Of a stretch of 64,000 nucleotides of DNA, positions 1 to 12,374 are shown piece by piece. The notes under the pieces are model-generated. The model saw nothing but the letters and a program-made list of their open reading frames with translations. It was not told where the DNA came from and made no database searches. The DNA comes from Yamagishiella unicocca (taxonomy: Eukaryota; Chlorophyta; Chlorophyceae; Chlamydomonadales; Volvocaceae), in NCBI GenBank assembly GCA_003116995.1, contig BDSL01000080.1, positions 372,001 through 436,000 on the forward strand, given 5' to 3'. Each line of letters begins with the position of its first letter. Position 1 is the stretch's first letter. The translations under genes and the position numbers were made by a program.

Positions 1-288
1 ATCGGGGCCCCACCATGTTATTTGGGCGCTCCTGTTGTTCCTGTGCCGTGGGGGCGGCTGCCAGCGCTGGCTTCTCATACGGTGATGTCTCGTTGTGTAT
101 GGGCCCTCCCTCTTGTCCTGGGCTAGCTTGCCGGGGCTTGCGGACATTATAATCTCTCAATGACTTAATGGTTAGCGCTGTTGCCTCCTCCCGGGCCAAC
201 CTCTCCGCTTGGGCGGCATGGACTACCGCCTCTACGATACTATTGCGGTATCTGACTCCCACTGACCGAGCCGTACGTTCCTAGTCGT
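1..288 (-). CDS. Edge open frame, unknown, runs off the window
   Basis: An uninterrupted minus-strand frame enters from the window edge and stays open for about 285 bases, with a stop just upstream near base 289. It has no ATG near its left boundary, so it would be an internal exon or a mobile-element fragment. The peptide has an Ala/Glu/Arg-rich helical start (AERLAREEATALTIKSLRDY) followed by a Pro/Gln/Ala-rich stretch. I do not recognise a family. It lies next to a dispersed repeat, so a retroelement-derived reading frame is as likely as a host exon. Confidence 0.25.
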
Positions 289-337
289 TCCTACGTATGT
301 TGTCGGCTCGCCACGGACCTACCACGGAAGGACAACC

Positions 338-640
338 CTAGGCGAAACGAGCACACAACGCAAATCTGCGTAGGCGTCGGACATGTCCTGGATGGCCTTC
401 GCAGGATTTCCAGGTGCCTGCCTGATGTAGTACTTCTTCCAGCGGGTTCCAACCAAAAGGCAGAACCACCGCGCCGGACACTGAGGGAGACAATTGAGAC
501 AGAAGCCCAGCCGCGCCGCACCAATGGCAAACTACCACGACAACAGACAACAGTCCAGAGGCACAAACAGCACCAGCCAGCACCCCAGGGGGAATTTGCG
601 CTGTCGGCTTCCCTATCACGAACCGCCCACCAACATACCC
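338..640 (-). repeat. Dispersed repeat copy A (related to 11400-11625)
   Basis: The reverse complement of this segment resembles 11400-11625. Shared blocks include the run CAAATTCCCCCTGGGGTGCT, a GGTTCT block and a GGAACCC end. In both places the translated frame contains the short peptide QIPPGVLA and ends near WNPL. The two copies are diverged and in opposite orientation. This looks like an old mobile element or retroelement end rather than a gene. The rest of 640-951 shows nothing I can identify. Confidence 0.5.
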
Positions 641-951
641 AGCAGACCCGCAACCTTAGAACCAGTGGAGCGTAATGTTCCAAATCGAGATATGTCTGCA
701 ACCCCCAATGATGTGCTCTTATTATTGGTCAACGGCATGTACTGACGCTAGCTATCACCAGGAATAAACAACAACGACGCAAGGCAGATGCTTTGCTAGA
801 GGCGATAAGCGTCAGCGAGAACCGCGCCTGATACCTGCATGCACAGCAAAGGACGTAGCAAACCATTCAAGTCATTAGGCACCCTTGGCATGTTTACCAT
901 ACGGGGTACGGGAGATACAGACCGTGTTAGTTTTCCAATACACGACACGCG

Positions 952-3789
952 TCATAAGGTGTATGTCCTTACCTTAAATTTGTGACCGCCAGTCGTGGTT
1001 TCATTAAGGACCGTTATGAGGATGTCGCAGTCCTCGGCACGGTCGAAATTCAAGACCCTCATTCGGGTGAAGACAACGCCCGAGGTAGGAATGGCATGCC
1101 ATGCGTTCACCTCAATTGGCTGGCATGAACAGCCCGCAACGCATTCCATGCGAGCGATGCCCATGGCGCTGTACGACTCGAGGTAATGAAAAAGCAATTC
1201 GAAGTTTGTGTGTTGCCGTACATCCAATCGCACCAGCAACTTGCTTCCCGCCACAGTCGCGACGTAGCCCCACTTGGGCTTCACGTCCGTGCCTTCGTTC
1301 ACCCACTCCCAACCTTCTGCGGAATGGACCATACGCGTAAAGGTAACCCCAACGGCGCAGTAGGGATGCTCGGGAGGCATATTTCCTGCAGACAGGGACG
1401 GGACGTAGGGCGCGCATGCAGTAGCCGTCAGCAGATAGGGTTTCCATCCAAGCACGCAAGTAATAATCTGATCTTCTGCATGCGTGTGGAAGTGCATGCG
1501 AGACCAATTCGACCAACAGGTGCGCACGCGATGCTGATCGCAGAGTCGCAATCTTAGGCTCAGACCAAAATCCACATTGGTTCAAGCATGCGTCGCAGGC
1601 AATGCTCATGCCTATTTGCTGAGGAAGGCGCTCCGTGTGAATTATCTTAAACTAATTTTGGACGCCAGGCTTACTAGCATACAATTAGTGAGGTAAGACG
1701 ATCGACCTGGCATGGCACATTACCAGCAGCACGATCGGGTGAACTGTCCATATATGTATGGATGTAACATGCTGCTGCCACAACTACCCCGTAGCTCCGA
1801 CGCAGGCGCACATTGCGACTACAAGCACGCACCTTCGTACATGGGCGTCGGGACTGGCCTGGCCAGCTCCATCCTTTCCGCTTCGGTTATTGGGCGCAGT
1901 ACCACGTCAAGTGCGGCCTCCTGAATGATATGCACTGCGAGATCCGCCATGACCCTGTGTCCGGCATCCCCCGGGTGGACATCAACATAAAGCTGGTCCC
2001 AAAGATACCCATCTGTTCGATGAATTACACTAGACATGTACACTGCATTACGCATTGAGAGGCTCGGGACGTTGTAGTAGCCAGTAATTGCACCTGGAGG
2101 CAGCGCAGGCATGGCAGCTGCTGTGACGATGCATGTGTTGGATGCGGCGTCGCCCGATCGCGTCTTCGTCATGCAAACTGCTGCACACCGACCGCGTACG
2201 CAGATAGACAACTAACGGATGAACAAAGGCGAACGCGGATAATTGTCACACACGGTAGGCGCACCTTCCAAATCCTCACTGTCAGAGCGAGTTCATGTCC
2301 AAGGTAAGTAGTGGGCAGCGGGTGATGACGATGACGATGATGATGATTAGATGGATAGCGAGTGAGCGCCCATGCGGAACGACACAATCAATCAATCAGG
2401 GGAGCGCGTACGGGATACATCGGAAAGGTTCACAGCCAACCTTTACAGGTTCGTTGTAGTGCCCAAGTAGCAGAATACTCACTTCGTGCGGTAGAACTCC
2501 CTTGGGTGGATACCAGTCGCATTGCGCACCATATGAGGAACTTGCATTAGCACCACTGCCGGCCGCCCAGGTAGGTTGAGTAGGCGTTGCATTAGTTGTT
2601 CCTTCATCACAATGATGCGGTTATTTACCAAGAGGTCGTGAAAGCCATCGTTGAAAACAATCCTGCAGGGATGGGCAACAAAGGCGCGGCACACACGTTT
2701 GCTGCATGTTGATGGTGTATGTTACACCGATACATGTGTATGACACGGGTACCTGTACAGGTACTTGTACCCATACACCATCCCCACCGGCGCGAATATG
2801 GACAACAAGAATCGCAGCTAGCCGTCAGATGCGTGCAATCGCTATCTACTTACTCCACGAAGATGAGGTCGACATCATTGTCCAGGCCCAGGCAAGCCGA
2901 ATGGTAGTACGATGCCGTCGCCGGAACACAACCGTTCTGGGTGCTGATATTATTTTTGGCTACTGACTCCTTTTGGTAATAATAGAGCCCAATCAGCAGC
3001 AGGCAAGTAAACGGATGTATCGTAATTTCACCAAAACCCATCAATCATAGAGGTGTGCAGTTAGCACGTAGGGGTTGTTCCAGGTTAGTCCAGGTTAGTC
3101 GTAGAGGTTCAGGGCGGCAAGCAAATAACCGACGTCAGGGAGAGATACATGGTGACCCATAAATACACATTTATGAAGAAGCCAAAACGCGTTCGCCTAG
3201 ACTAGCTAGCTAGCAGTTACTCACCATCCAGGAGGCGAAGACGGACCACCAATCGGTCTTCCCGATCACCGAGGCGCGTTCACCCCAGCTGATACTGACA
3301 CACGTCGATTGATATCCCGCCGCCGGGGAAATGGCGGGTCAGGTGGATGGGCCGGTGATGAAGGAGCAACAGCAGACACAGATTAATAATCCAGCATTTT
3401 CATAACGCTCAAGATGCCACGTACTGTACGTATGTATGTGCGTACCTGCCACCGATAACGCCGACCTTCAAGGGCCGGGTCCCTTCCACCAGCTCTGATG
3501 CAAACTTCCTCAACCGAATGGCCGAGCCGTAATAGGTAAGCCCGTCCCTTAGCTGCAGCTCCTGTAAGAAAAACTTATAGCGCATGAGGTGCTCTAACTT
3601 GGCGGACACGTCTGGTGTAAGACCCGCTGGCATTCTCTTGCTCCAAAGCAGATTATTGCTGACTCCACAACGCTCTTTTATGCATGTCGATACAAGAACG
3701 GAATGAATTAAAGTAGCCAAGAGGCAGTAGGCCGTGACGCTGCATAATCGAGTCGTCGGCCTGTGAAAGGAGGCAAAAGATGATGCCAT
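952..3789 (-). CDS. SGNH/GDSL-type hydrolase, probably secreted or membrane-anchored
   Basis: Six exons on the minus strand: 3446-3789, 3225-3294, 2854-2969, 2530-2662, 1833 to about 2163, and 952-1385. The ATG at 3789 is followed by a hydrophobic stretch resembling a signal or type II anchor. Block I is KVGVIGG joined by splicing to SISWG, giving the nucleophile motif GGSIS. A DVDLIFVE block is followed by FNDG. Block V is DVHPGDAGH, with the expected catalytic Asp and His. The last exon encodes a beta-rich C-terminal domain ending GGHKFK, seen in algal members of this family. All but one junction is fixed by phase; the acceptor near 2163 is the weakest. A strong GTAAGG donor at 972-971 lies 20 bases before the in-frame stop, so a further short exon is possible. 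SGNH hydrolases remove ester groups from lipids or glycans; the substrate here is unknown. The start is divergent from the Rieske gene. Confidence 0.8.
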
Positions 3790-4417
3790 GTCCTGACTGC
3801 CCCGCACGTAGTCTTTACTCATTGTGTTCTATGATATACCGGTATAGCAACATTAATAAATTTCCCTGGATGGAGTTCTATCAACATGCGTGGCAAGCAA
3901 GTGATAGTGGAGTATACGTGCGTTGTTCCGTCCCGATTGTAGAAGCAGGTAGAAGACCGGATGTATTCACAAAGTGCTGGGAAGTTCAGCCAAACTATGC
4001 TCGCTGCTTGGTGCCAGTTGCTGAGACCGCTGCAGTTGGCGTTGGCATAAGTTGCGAGCAAGGAGCAACAAGGTAGGAGGCTGACCAGCCGCGGCGAAAT
4101 AATAATAGAGAGGCGCCAGCCAGGACGAAATATAGCCAACGACAAATTTTGTTGGAACGGCGCACTTATGTGCTGTTGACCGGGTTTGGCAGTCCTTCGC
4201 CAATTCAATTTTAGGTGTTGTATCACGATGGGGTGCAACGTGCAAGAGATACATTAGTGACGTACAGGGGCAAAACTTGAAATCCAAGCCCACGCGCGGC
4301 GCAGGTGCCCGTTGAGGAATGGAATGTTGTTGTACGATGGCCGACACGGAGATTGGTCCTTCCAACCAGAGAGGATTTGACGTGCGTATTGTGTGTTTGC
4401 TATAAGCACTTGCTGCC
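3790..4417. other. Divergent intergenic region, SGNH hydrolase / Rieske oxygenase
   Basis: This gap of about 630 bases lies between two outward-facing start codons and should hold both promoters and 5' leaders. I see no recognisable gene or clear promoter motif. Open frames on the minus strand here have no homology I recognise. Confidence 0.4.
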
Positions 4418-7400
4418 ATGATGTTGGAGCGTTGCCAGGGTACTGCCTTCCGGCCCGTTTCGTCGCTGCCCTGGTGCGAGTATCTGTGTCGTGTGGTGCA
4501 GCTGGTTAGGCCGGCTTGAGATTAACTTCCAATCGCACCCGACACAATATTTCTTTCGTTTCTATTGTTCCGCAGTCGGCGCGCCTTGGTGCCGTTCAGG
4601 CGCCCGGCTACGCATCGGTTGCCGCCAAGGCCGACTTCTGTGCCATTGAACACCGCTACGGCCGCTTTAGCAGGTTTGTTGATCTCAACATAGGGGCGCC
4701 GGGATCTGCCGGCAATCTTGGTGTACGTCGACCGGCAATTTGCGTGTGGATGCGAGATTCCCGCTAACCTCTCTGTGCATCCCAGTAGGCACACCCTCAC
4801 AAACGCAAGATGTGAAAGAGGCTTCCAGCAGCACCGTCCCAGCTGCCACGCCGGCTGCTGCGCCGGTGGCAAATGGCACCTTCCCCTGGACAGCACACTG
4901 GTATCCTGTGGCTGTCGTGGCGGACCTGGACCCCCGAGCTCCGCACGCGACCCATCTTCTAGGTATCCCCATGGCGCTGTGGCGGGACCAGCAGGGCGCA
5001 TGGCATGCCGTGGAGGACAAGTGCCCCCACAGGTACCTTATGTTGTGTGTGGGGGGGGGGCCGGGGGATGGCGTAAAGACCGTTGTGTGTGTGGGGGGGG
5101 AAGGGGTCGAGGAAGACCCGTGGATGGTGTGCGTGTGTGTGTGGAGGGGGGGCATAAAAACCGTTTACGCGACAGTGACAGGATCGTTGGCGCATGGGGG
5201 GAAGGGGGTAAGAAAAGGTCGGGGCCCCTCGTCTTTCCACCGAGCTTGGCAAAAGACAGTGCCAGCTCTGCTGAATCCGACGCGCCAATGACGGCTCCAA
5301 ACCGCCAACAAGGGCTCCGACGCCGCGAACGTACGCCACCCCACCCCCCCTTTCGCGGGTTCTCTTATCAAACCCCCCTTTTCCATTCAGGCTGGCTCCG
5401 CTGTCCGAGGGGCGCATTGAAGCTGACGGCACGCTGCAGTGCGCCTACCACGGCTGGCAGTTCAACGGCAGTGGCGCCTGCACGCACATCCCCCAGCTGC
5501 GCGGCGACGATAAGGCCCAGCAGGTGGCCTGCTCCAGCCGCCGCTCCTGCGTGAGGGCCTTCCCCATCCAGGAGCTCCATGGCCTCTTGTTCGTTTTGCC
5601 AGACAGCTCGCCGGAGGCGCACGAGAAGGTAGTTGCGCAGGGGCAGGCGAAGCGTGTCTTGAGCGGGGGGGGAGGAGGACCTAGGGAGGACCTAGGGTGG
5701 ACCTAGCAGCCCCTGAAACTCCACAGGCGTCAGGCCACGGCTGGTTGTCCTCCATGCTGCCCTAGTAAGGGAGGCAGCCTACGCATGAGCGTCCATTTGC
5801 TGCTTAGGAGCACGGCTCCTGTGGTAGGAGCGGCGAGGTTTCGCCGTATGTATGGACACTCGCCCATGTATGTTGTCGGAGTTTTTTTTGTCTTCATCGA
5901 GGCGGCGGCGCCTGCTTCCGCGACGCCCCTCCCACGTCCCACCACCACCACCGACCCGCAGTACGCCAAGGACCGTTCGCCGCCCAGCAGCGCCATCCAG
6001 CAGCTGCTGGACGGGCCTGAGGCGGAGGGCTGGCGCCGCACGACGCAGTGGTTTGCCCGGGATCTACCAATCAGGTAAATGGCTGCGTGCGGCGGCAGGC
6101 GCTGCAGAATGCGGCAGCAGGCGCTGCAGAATGCGGCAGCAGGCGCTGCAGAATGCGGCAGCAGGCGCTGCAGAATGCGGCAGCAGGCGCTGCAGAATGC
6201 GAACTTGGGCTGCTGTAGTGTGGTCCAACGGGGAAAGGCCTCCTTGTCCAACTGCATGCCTGGATTCCAAGCAACATGCGCTGAGACGGGTGCGTGGGTT
6301 CGTACCACTGCAACTATAGTGGAGAGGAGGAAGGTCTCGTTGGCCTAGCCACCTGCAGCAGGCACATCTGGAATGCCCTCGTAGCGCTTTCGTACCTGGA
6401 CGCATGTGGCCACGGTGTCCCCGGCTCCACACTTGGGCTGGGAGGCCCGCTGCCAGACGCCGGGTCCGCCTTGCTGGGGGTTGCGGCACCTGCATCTGGC
6501 CGATACAGCACGAAACGGCGCGCTGCCAGCGTGGTGGTCAGTGCTGTCGCAGCCGGAACATCTGGGTCGGGAGGCGTCCAGTCGTCCAGTCCAGTCGTCG
6601 TCGTCCGGCGTCCAGTCGTGGCCGGGACGACGGGCGTGGCTCCTTGTCTGGCACCTTACCTCGTATCCTGTGTGTGCTGTACAGCCTCTACTGCGTAAAA
6701 TGTCGTGGTCGTACACAAAGTGCATGCGTACATGCGTCGTTGCTTGTATCAACCCCTTATCCCGAAGGCGCAGGCGATGCACGGGAGTGGATTACAGGTA
6801 CATCAAAGCCTATAAGTCGGTTGCGGCATCTTGTCTGGGCAACAAGCACTAGCAGTATGACACCGCTGGGTCGTATTCCTGGTTCCTATTCCTGCCATCG
6901 CCAGCGTGCCGTACGATGGACTCACAATCCGTGTCGTACCTACACGTCGTACCTGCAGGTTCGACACCTTGTGCGAGAACATCATCGACCCGTCTCACGT
7001 GCCCTTTGCGCACCACGGAGTTCAGGTGATAAGGCCCACCGCATCTGTTGTTTTTCGCGGCTCGCGAATCCGGTGTCCCGTCTTTATTAACCGAGCGGAC
7101 CCTGAACGTCGGTCTCGCTTCCGCAACCTGCAGGGTCGCCGGGAAAACGAGAAGGGTACGACGACCAAGGTCGAGAGCGTAAGCATGGAGGGCTTCAGCT
7201 TCCTGTTTGACGGCAAGAACCCGCGGATGCCTCCCAGCCAGCCATTGTTCCAGGCGCCAAACTTCTTCCGGTGGGTTGGGTCTGCCGGCTGCAGTACATG
7301 GAGGACATATCGCACTGTTGGAAAGCAGCAGCAGCAGCCTTGCAAGGTGTCAAGCACATTGGCACACCTCAACAAATCCCTGTGCTAGTGGGGGAGTCCC

Positions 7401-10340
7401 ACTCTGGGGGAGTTACTCCAGGGGTGGGTGGGGCGCCTACAGTTTGACTATCGGGTACTATGGGAGCGGAGGAGTGAACATGAGGACATGACGACATGGA
7501 CACGCGCACCGGTGAGGAGGACCCCATGGCCCCGGGCCTCCAGTATTGCAGTACCGCTTTCGTCAGTTATCTTTGTCCAGTCATCATTCTCTAGGATCCA
7601 GGATCAGCTATCAGGGTCGCTTGGGCAAAGCTTCGTTTCCGCTGCCCGAACGCATCGAAGTGGCGCGCCTTCCTCGCGAATTATCAAGTTTGTATTGCTA
7701 GCACGCCGCTCGAACCGTGCTTGGGTCTTCTCCCTCAACCCATCCAGCCACTCAGCCACGGTGTTTGGTGCACTCGGGTCGCCCTGCAGGTATGGCAGCG
7801 GGTTCCGGTCGCTCAACGTGTACGCCGTGCCGACGCGCCCTGGCTGGAGCCGCTTGTACGCGACCTTCCTGCAGGTCAGGGACCATGTGTGTGTAGATGT
7901 CCCGCGAAGCCTCGAAACTCCACGGAGTATGGACGAACCGTACGGGGCCTCATGTGTGTGCGCAGATGATGCAGATCGATGCAGATTATGCAAATCGATG
8001 CGGACGACGCAAATCATGCAGATCGATGCAGGGCCATATAGATCAACGCAGACTGATGCAGATCGACGCATCCCAGCGTGCTGGCGCTTGTTGGACGCGC
8101 CGTCATTCCTCCATGTGCGCCTTATTGCGATACAATACCCTAAATGGTGGACGTCCGCCGATGTCACGTAGGCGCGCAGCAGCGCGCAGCACCGACTGCA
8201 GCAGCACTGCATGATGCGAACGGAACGCATATTGCCATACATCGGACCGTATTAAGGCTCTTCTGCGCCTTTTAACTGTTGCTTATCCATGCTTGCAGGA
8301 CACACGAGTGCCCAGCCCGTTGCCCTGGTTCATCGAGATTCCGTACAGCTTTGTCGAGAAGACCACCTGGCTGGGTGCGTGCAGCTGTGGTCGCGGCAGC
8401 GTACGATGTACGGCCGTCGCGGCAATAGCTCTCGGGCCTATCTGGTGGGCCTTAGCTCATGCCGTCTACTCGCTTCAGCGTCTGTACCTGTGTAAAACGC
8501 CCCACGTACCACAGCCAGCGCGAGTTTACGACGGGAGGGCAACGGGGGCGGCGGAAGACGCTCGGAGGACTGTCGATGAGCCGGCAACCGCGTGAACCGC
8601 CGGGCTTGCAGGATGCCGCGTGCATCGCGGGCTTGGGGCAGAAGACCAGACTGAGGGTTATGGTACCCTGACCTCCTCTGTTGCTACCCGCCGCCTGGCC
8701 GCGCATCCTTCCTCCGCAGAGCACACATTGCAGCGTAACCCGGTTCTAGACGGTGACACCTACATGCTGCACATACAGGTAGGGGGGTGCTGCTCGTGCA
8801 GGCAGGGGACAGGGGGATGCTGCTCAGACGGGCGGGAGCTGCTGCTGCTCCAGGAGGCTTCAGTCCCCTCCACAGACGAAAAGGGGAGTGTCGCGTGGCA
8901 TTGAAATGGCACTGCAGGTCCCGCCTGCAAGACGCGGCTTATGTGCCTACATAACGTGCTCCGCAGCTCTCGCGAGCTTGTCCTTAACCTGCGGTATGAG
9001 TGGCCGCAGCTGGCCTCCAGCGGTGCTGACGTGGTCACGCGTCCTGAACAGGCGTCCTGAAACCGGCTATTGCCGACGGCGTCAGCCGGGTTCGTACCTC
9101 GCGCCTTAAGTCACCCCTATCCCAACCCACGTCACCCCTATCCCAACCTGCGCAGGAGCGCCTGCTGCTTGACCGCAACGGTGACTGGCAAGCCGGCTTC
9201 TACATGCCGGCATCTGCGGACGCTTCCGTCATCGCCTACCGCAAGTGAGGCGCATCGAATCGCGTGCGGCTCAACACAGGGGAACTGTGCGATTACTGGT
9301 TGTCGCCATCGATTACTTTCCTGCTGTTGGAATAGATGCGGCAGCGGGTCGCATGCTTTCCATCGGCCGCATCATGAGGCCCGGGGCCATGCACGGCATG
9401 AGTGCCACCGGCAGGTTTGAACGCCGGAAGCCAAGGTTGGCGGGTCCCACCGACCCGAGCTCAATCGTAGTAATCTCAGTGCGCAAGGGACCTGGGGGCA
9501 CGTGGTAGGATTCTTGGACTCGAAGGGCGTGTTTTCCGCTCCCCTGCTGCCGCATAATGTGCCCTCTCCTCTCCGCCGTTGGACTACGGGTTGAATCTCT
9601 GACCTCCGAATGCCGAGCACAGGTGGCTGGATACGTACGGCGGCGCGGTGCCGACCTGCGAGCCGGGCACCCCCATGCCCCCCACGATGACCAAGCGCCA
9701 GGTGCTGGACCGCTACTCCCAACACACCGCGAACTGCAAGCACTGCCAAAAGGTACGGGGGCCCGCGTATTGGAGTAGACGCGTGCCGGGTCAGCCGTGT
9801 TTCGCGGCGCTTCGCGGTAGTGCCGTGCAGTCTGCAGCCTGGCCAACGTGGACTTGGGGAGCCCTGGCTGCCGCGGCATTGCTTCCCGGTCTTCATCGAG
9901 GCAGGCAACACTCGATTATTCTGTGGTTATACCTTGATCCAGGCTGCGATCGTTGCGGAAAGGGTTGGCTAGCCCTAGCCCCATATGTTGCCCGAACGCT
10001 CTTCACCAGCTAGCGCCGCACAGACGCGCAGCGTGCGCGAGTGCTCTCGAGCGTCTCTTATTCAGGAGCCGTCGTCGACCTCTCACTTTACTGTATGCCT
10101 CCCCGCCCCTTCATCCAGGCTCTGCGTAACCTAGACGCGGCAACGGTGGTGGCGGCCGCATGCGTCCTGCTGTCCGCCGCGTGGCTGCTGGCTCGCGCAG
10201 TGGTCGGCCTACCGCTTCTGGCACCCCCTACGGCCCTCGGCGTCCTCGCGATGGCCGTCGGCGGCGCTGTGGTGGCCGCACTTCGGTCGTTCCGAAACCA
10301 ATTCTTCTTCGTGGATTACGTCCACGCTGAAAAGAAGTGA
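4418..10340 (+). CDS. Rieske non-haem iron oxygenase, PAO/TIC55/PTC52 family, plastid
   Basis: Thirteen exons with matching phases give 558 aa: 4418-4473, 4576-4673, 4786-5032, 5391-5628, 5902-6074, 6959-7025, 7134-7270, 7790-7874, 8299-8374, 8720-8778, 9156-9244, 9623-9752, 10119-10340. Residues 1-60 form an Arg/Pro/Thr-rich transit peptide. The Rieske [2Fe-2S] ligands are CPHR (C131, H133) and CAYHGW (C151, H154), split by intron 3. The mononuclear iron site is ENIIDPSHVPFAHH (D281, H284, H289). Near the C-terminus is NCKHC (C480, C483), the CxxC shared by PAO, TIC55 and PTC52, followed by two hydrophobic segments (about 490-535) that would anchor it in a plastid membrane. Family members oxidise pheophorbide a or related chlorophyll intermediates using ferredoxin. 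I cannot separate PAO from its paralogues by eye. The exon at 7790 could instead start at 7799, in the same phase. Introns 5 and 8 carry tandem repeats. Confidence 0.9.
6094..6203. repeat. 22-bp minisatellite, about 5 units, in intron 5 of the Rieske gene
   Basis: The unit GCTGCAGAATGCGGCAGC plus AGGC starts at 6101, 6123, 6145, 6167 and 6189, nearly without change. It begins about 20 bases after the donor at 6075. Because 22 is not a multiple of 3, it opens long false Leu/Pro/His/Ala-repeat frames on both strands. Confidence 0.9.
7965..8080. repeat. Degenerate ATGCAGATCG-type repeat in intron 8 of the Rieske gene
   Basis: The core ATGCAGATCGATGCAGA recurs with substitutions about ten times, with a loose 10-15 base spacing. 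It lies in the intron between exons 7790-7874 and 8299-8374 and has no coding meaning. Confidence 0.6.
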
Positions 10341-12374
10341 TTGGGTGGCGTTGCGATAGCGTCGTGAGGTAGTGCAGCTGCCGTACGGGGGGCCCTTGCG
10401 GGGTCCGGTTTGGGTCCATGCGTAATCATGCGAGCGGAGGAGCGGCTGTCAATACGCAGGCGGTGAGGGCGGAGACTTGGCGCAGGGTGTGGATGTGCGA
10501 GATGGTATCCTTCGGCTCTGGAAAGGCCTTATGGAGGCAATGGGTGCGGTTCGGCAGGGCCAGGTGGCCAAAAAGTCGCGGCTGCCTAACGGATGTGTGA
10601 GCTGGGAGTTGCTGTGCAAGCAGGCCCCTGTCGTGTAGGGCTGTGTCGCTTACATTTGAAGTACCGCACGTGTAGGTGGTGCATACGCAACGTGTCTCCG
10701 ACCGTTATATTGTCATCCCTCCTTGAGGAGGATGTCGTACATTTTGTCGTCGCTTTCCGAGTTGGAAACTCGACGCACCGAGCAAGGGGTAGTGCTTCCC
10801 ACCGGAAGCCAACGCGGTGGTATATAATGCATTTTCCAAGTCGGCGATGATAAGACGTGTAACGTGCTGAAGCGTTACTCTTCAAGATATGGGTGTGTTA
10901 GGGTTAGGGACAGTAGTACTGTATCAATGTACCTGGTTTTATTTTTTAAACATATATGGAAGGAGTCTCACTCTTTACTGTGCAGCCGGGAGGAGCAGCA
11001 ATCCCAGTACATCGATTCCGTCATCCACGGCTCATGGAGGCGGCTCTTGATAGAGTCTTCACCACCGCTACGATTGATGTTGCGCACAACGGAACGGCGG
11101 GATCGTCGGCTGCTCAGCGCGATGCAAGCAGCAGACCCAGCTCATACACCGGCCGCAGCCACTAAGCAGAATGATCTGCTCCTGTGGTGACGCGGATACT
11201 TGCACAGCGGACGGAGGAGGCTGGGTTGTACGACATGCAGGGGACAGCCATCGCCATCAGCTCATTGGCCACCTCATTGTTTGGAAATCTATGGTGCAGC
11301 AAGCGACACCGCACGGCGAAACACACAACACGATGAGAGGTGGCGGGTTCCGATGTTTGCATCGTTGCGGCGCTTCACTGGTTCGTCGGGTGTTGGGCTG
11401 TTAGGTTGGTTGGTGGCCAGTTCCTGATAGGGGAGCCTCTAGTGCAAATTCCCCCTGGGGTGCTGGCTGCTGCTCTGTATGCCTACGGCCTGTCAATTTG
11501 GTGTTCTGGTGGTTTGCCTTTGTTTCGGTGCATGTCGGTATTTGTTTCCTCCGTCTTGTTCAGTGTCAGGCGATGCGCCCGATGGTTCTACCTCTTGGTC
11601 TGGAACCCACTGTAACCGTTACAACAAGTCAGCAATGCCCCAGGTGAACCAAGCTCCTATACTGTAACCACACACACCGTGGCCGTGCTATATATGTTGA
11701 ACCCGATTTGGGGCGTGATTCCCAAGCAATTTGGGCCGCTGTGTGGTCGGTCACAAAATTGCTGACAGCTTATAGATGCGAAAGGACGTCGCATGACCCC
11801 ATAATATACGCAAGCAAGAAGCCGTATTCCTTTCGCCGATAGGAGCACCTGGCTAACAGTCATAAGTACGACCCCCATTAAATGCATGCCGGCCTGCGCT
11901 TCATGTACGGTGATATATGTACGTTTGGATTACCACACATTCCAAGAGGAAACCTCCCCAGCTGCCCCAGGTTCGTCAGCACCCTACCCAACAACCCAAG
12001 AAGTCGCGGCGCGCGCCTGTCCAGACCATGTGGGCCCCAGCTGGCTATCGTCAGGCGTTCATCGAAACACGAACGAGCCTGCAGGCGGCGGCGGCGCCTG
12101 GTCGCGCACGGTCAGCCCAGCCAGCTTGGTCATCGCAACGCCCCGCACAACACCGCGCGACCAGGTTTGCACCACCTGACGAGGTGGGAAAGGCCGTATA
12201 CCCGGGGGAGGGGGTGGTGTGAGACCGGTGACACGAAAAACGACCCCCCGGGGGAGGGGGGGGGGGGGGGCAAGGAAAACGGGGGTCCGGGTAGCCTCGA
12301 TGGGTTCAGTACAGCATGCGGGGGCGGAGTGATTGCGTTGCAAGGAGAGCACCGCTTGTATTTTGTGTTTCTAT
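10341..12374. other. Intergenic, Rieske 3' end to monooxygenase 1 3' end
   Basis: The two flanking genes converge here. A TGTAA that could serve Rieske polyadenylation lies near 10857. A short telomere-like GTTAGGGTTAGGG occurs near 10897. A dispersed repeat occupies about 11400-11625. A homopurine G run lies at about 12245-12272. No supported gene is visible. Confidence 0.5.
11400..11625 (+). repeat. Dispersed repeat copy B with terminal TGTAACCGTTACA
   Basis: This is the inverted relative of 338-640. Its end reads GGAACCCACTGTAACCGTT followed by ACAACAAG, a sequence also found at both ends of the inverted-repeat element at 24735-25146. The frame containing QIPPGVLA is open here but has no start or splice context that I trust. 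Confidence 0.5.

Noticed and set aside
4718..5554. 278-codon plus-strand frame
   Set aside because: It is out of frame with the Rieske motif exons and crosses an intron full of G runs.
5730..6495. Long overlapping frames on both strands with a Leu-Pro-His-Ala repeat peptide
   Set aside because: They are produced by the 22-bp intron minisatellite, whose period makes all frames repeat. They lie inside the Rieske gene intron and lack start and splice context.
10897..10910. GTTAGGGTTAGGG telomere-like motif
   Set aside because: Only two units, with no array. Chance or a minor interstitial trace.
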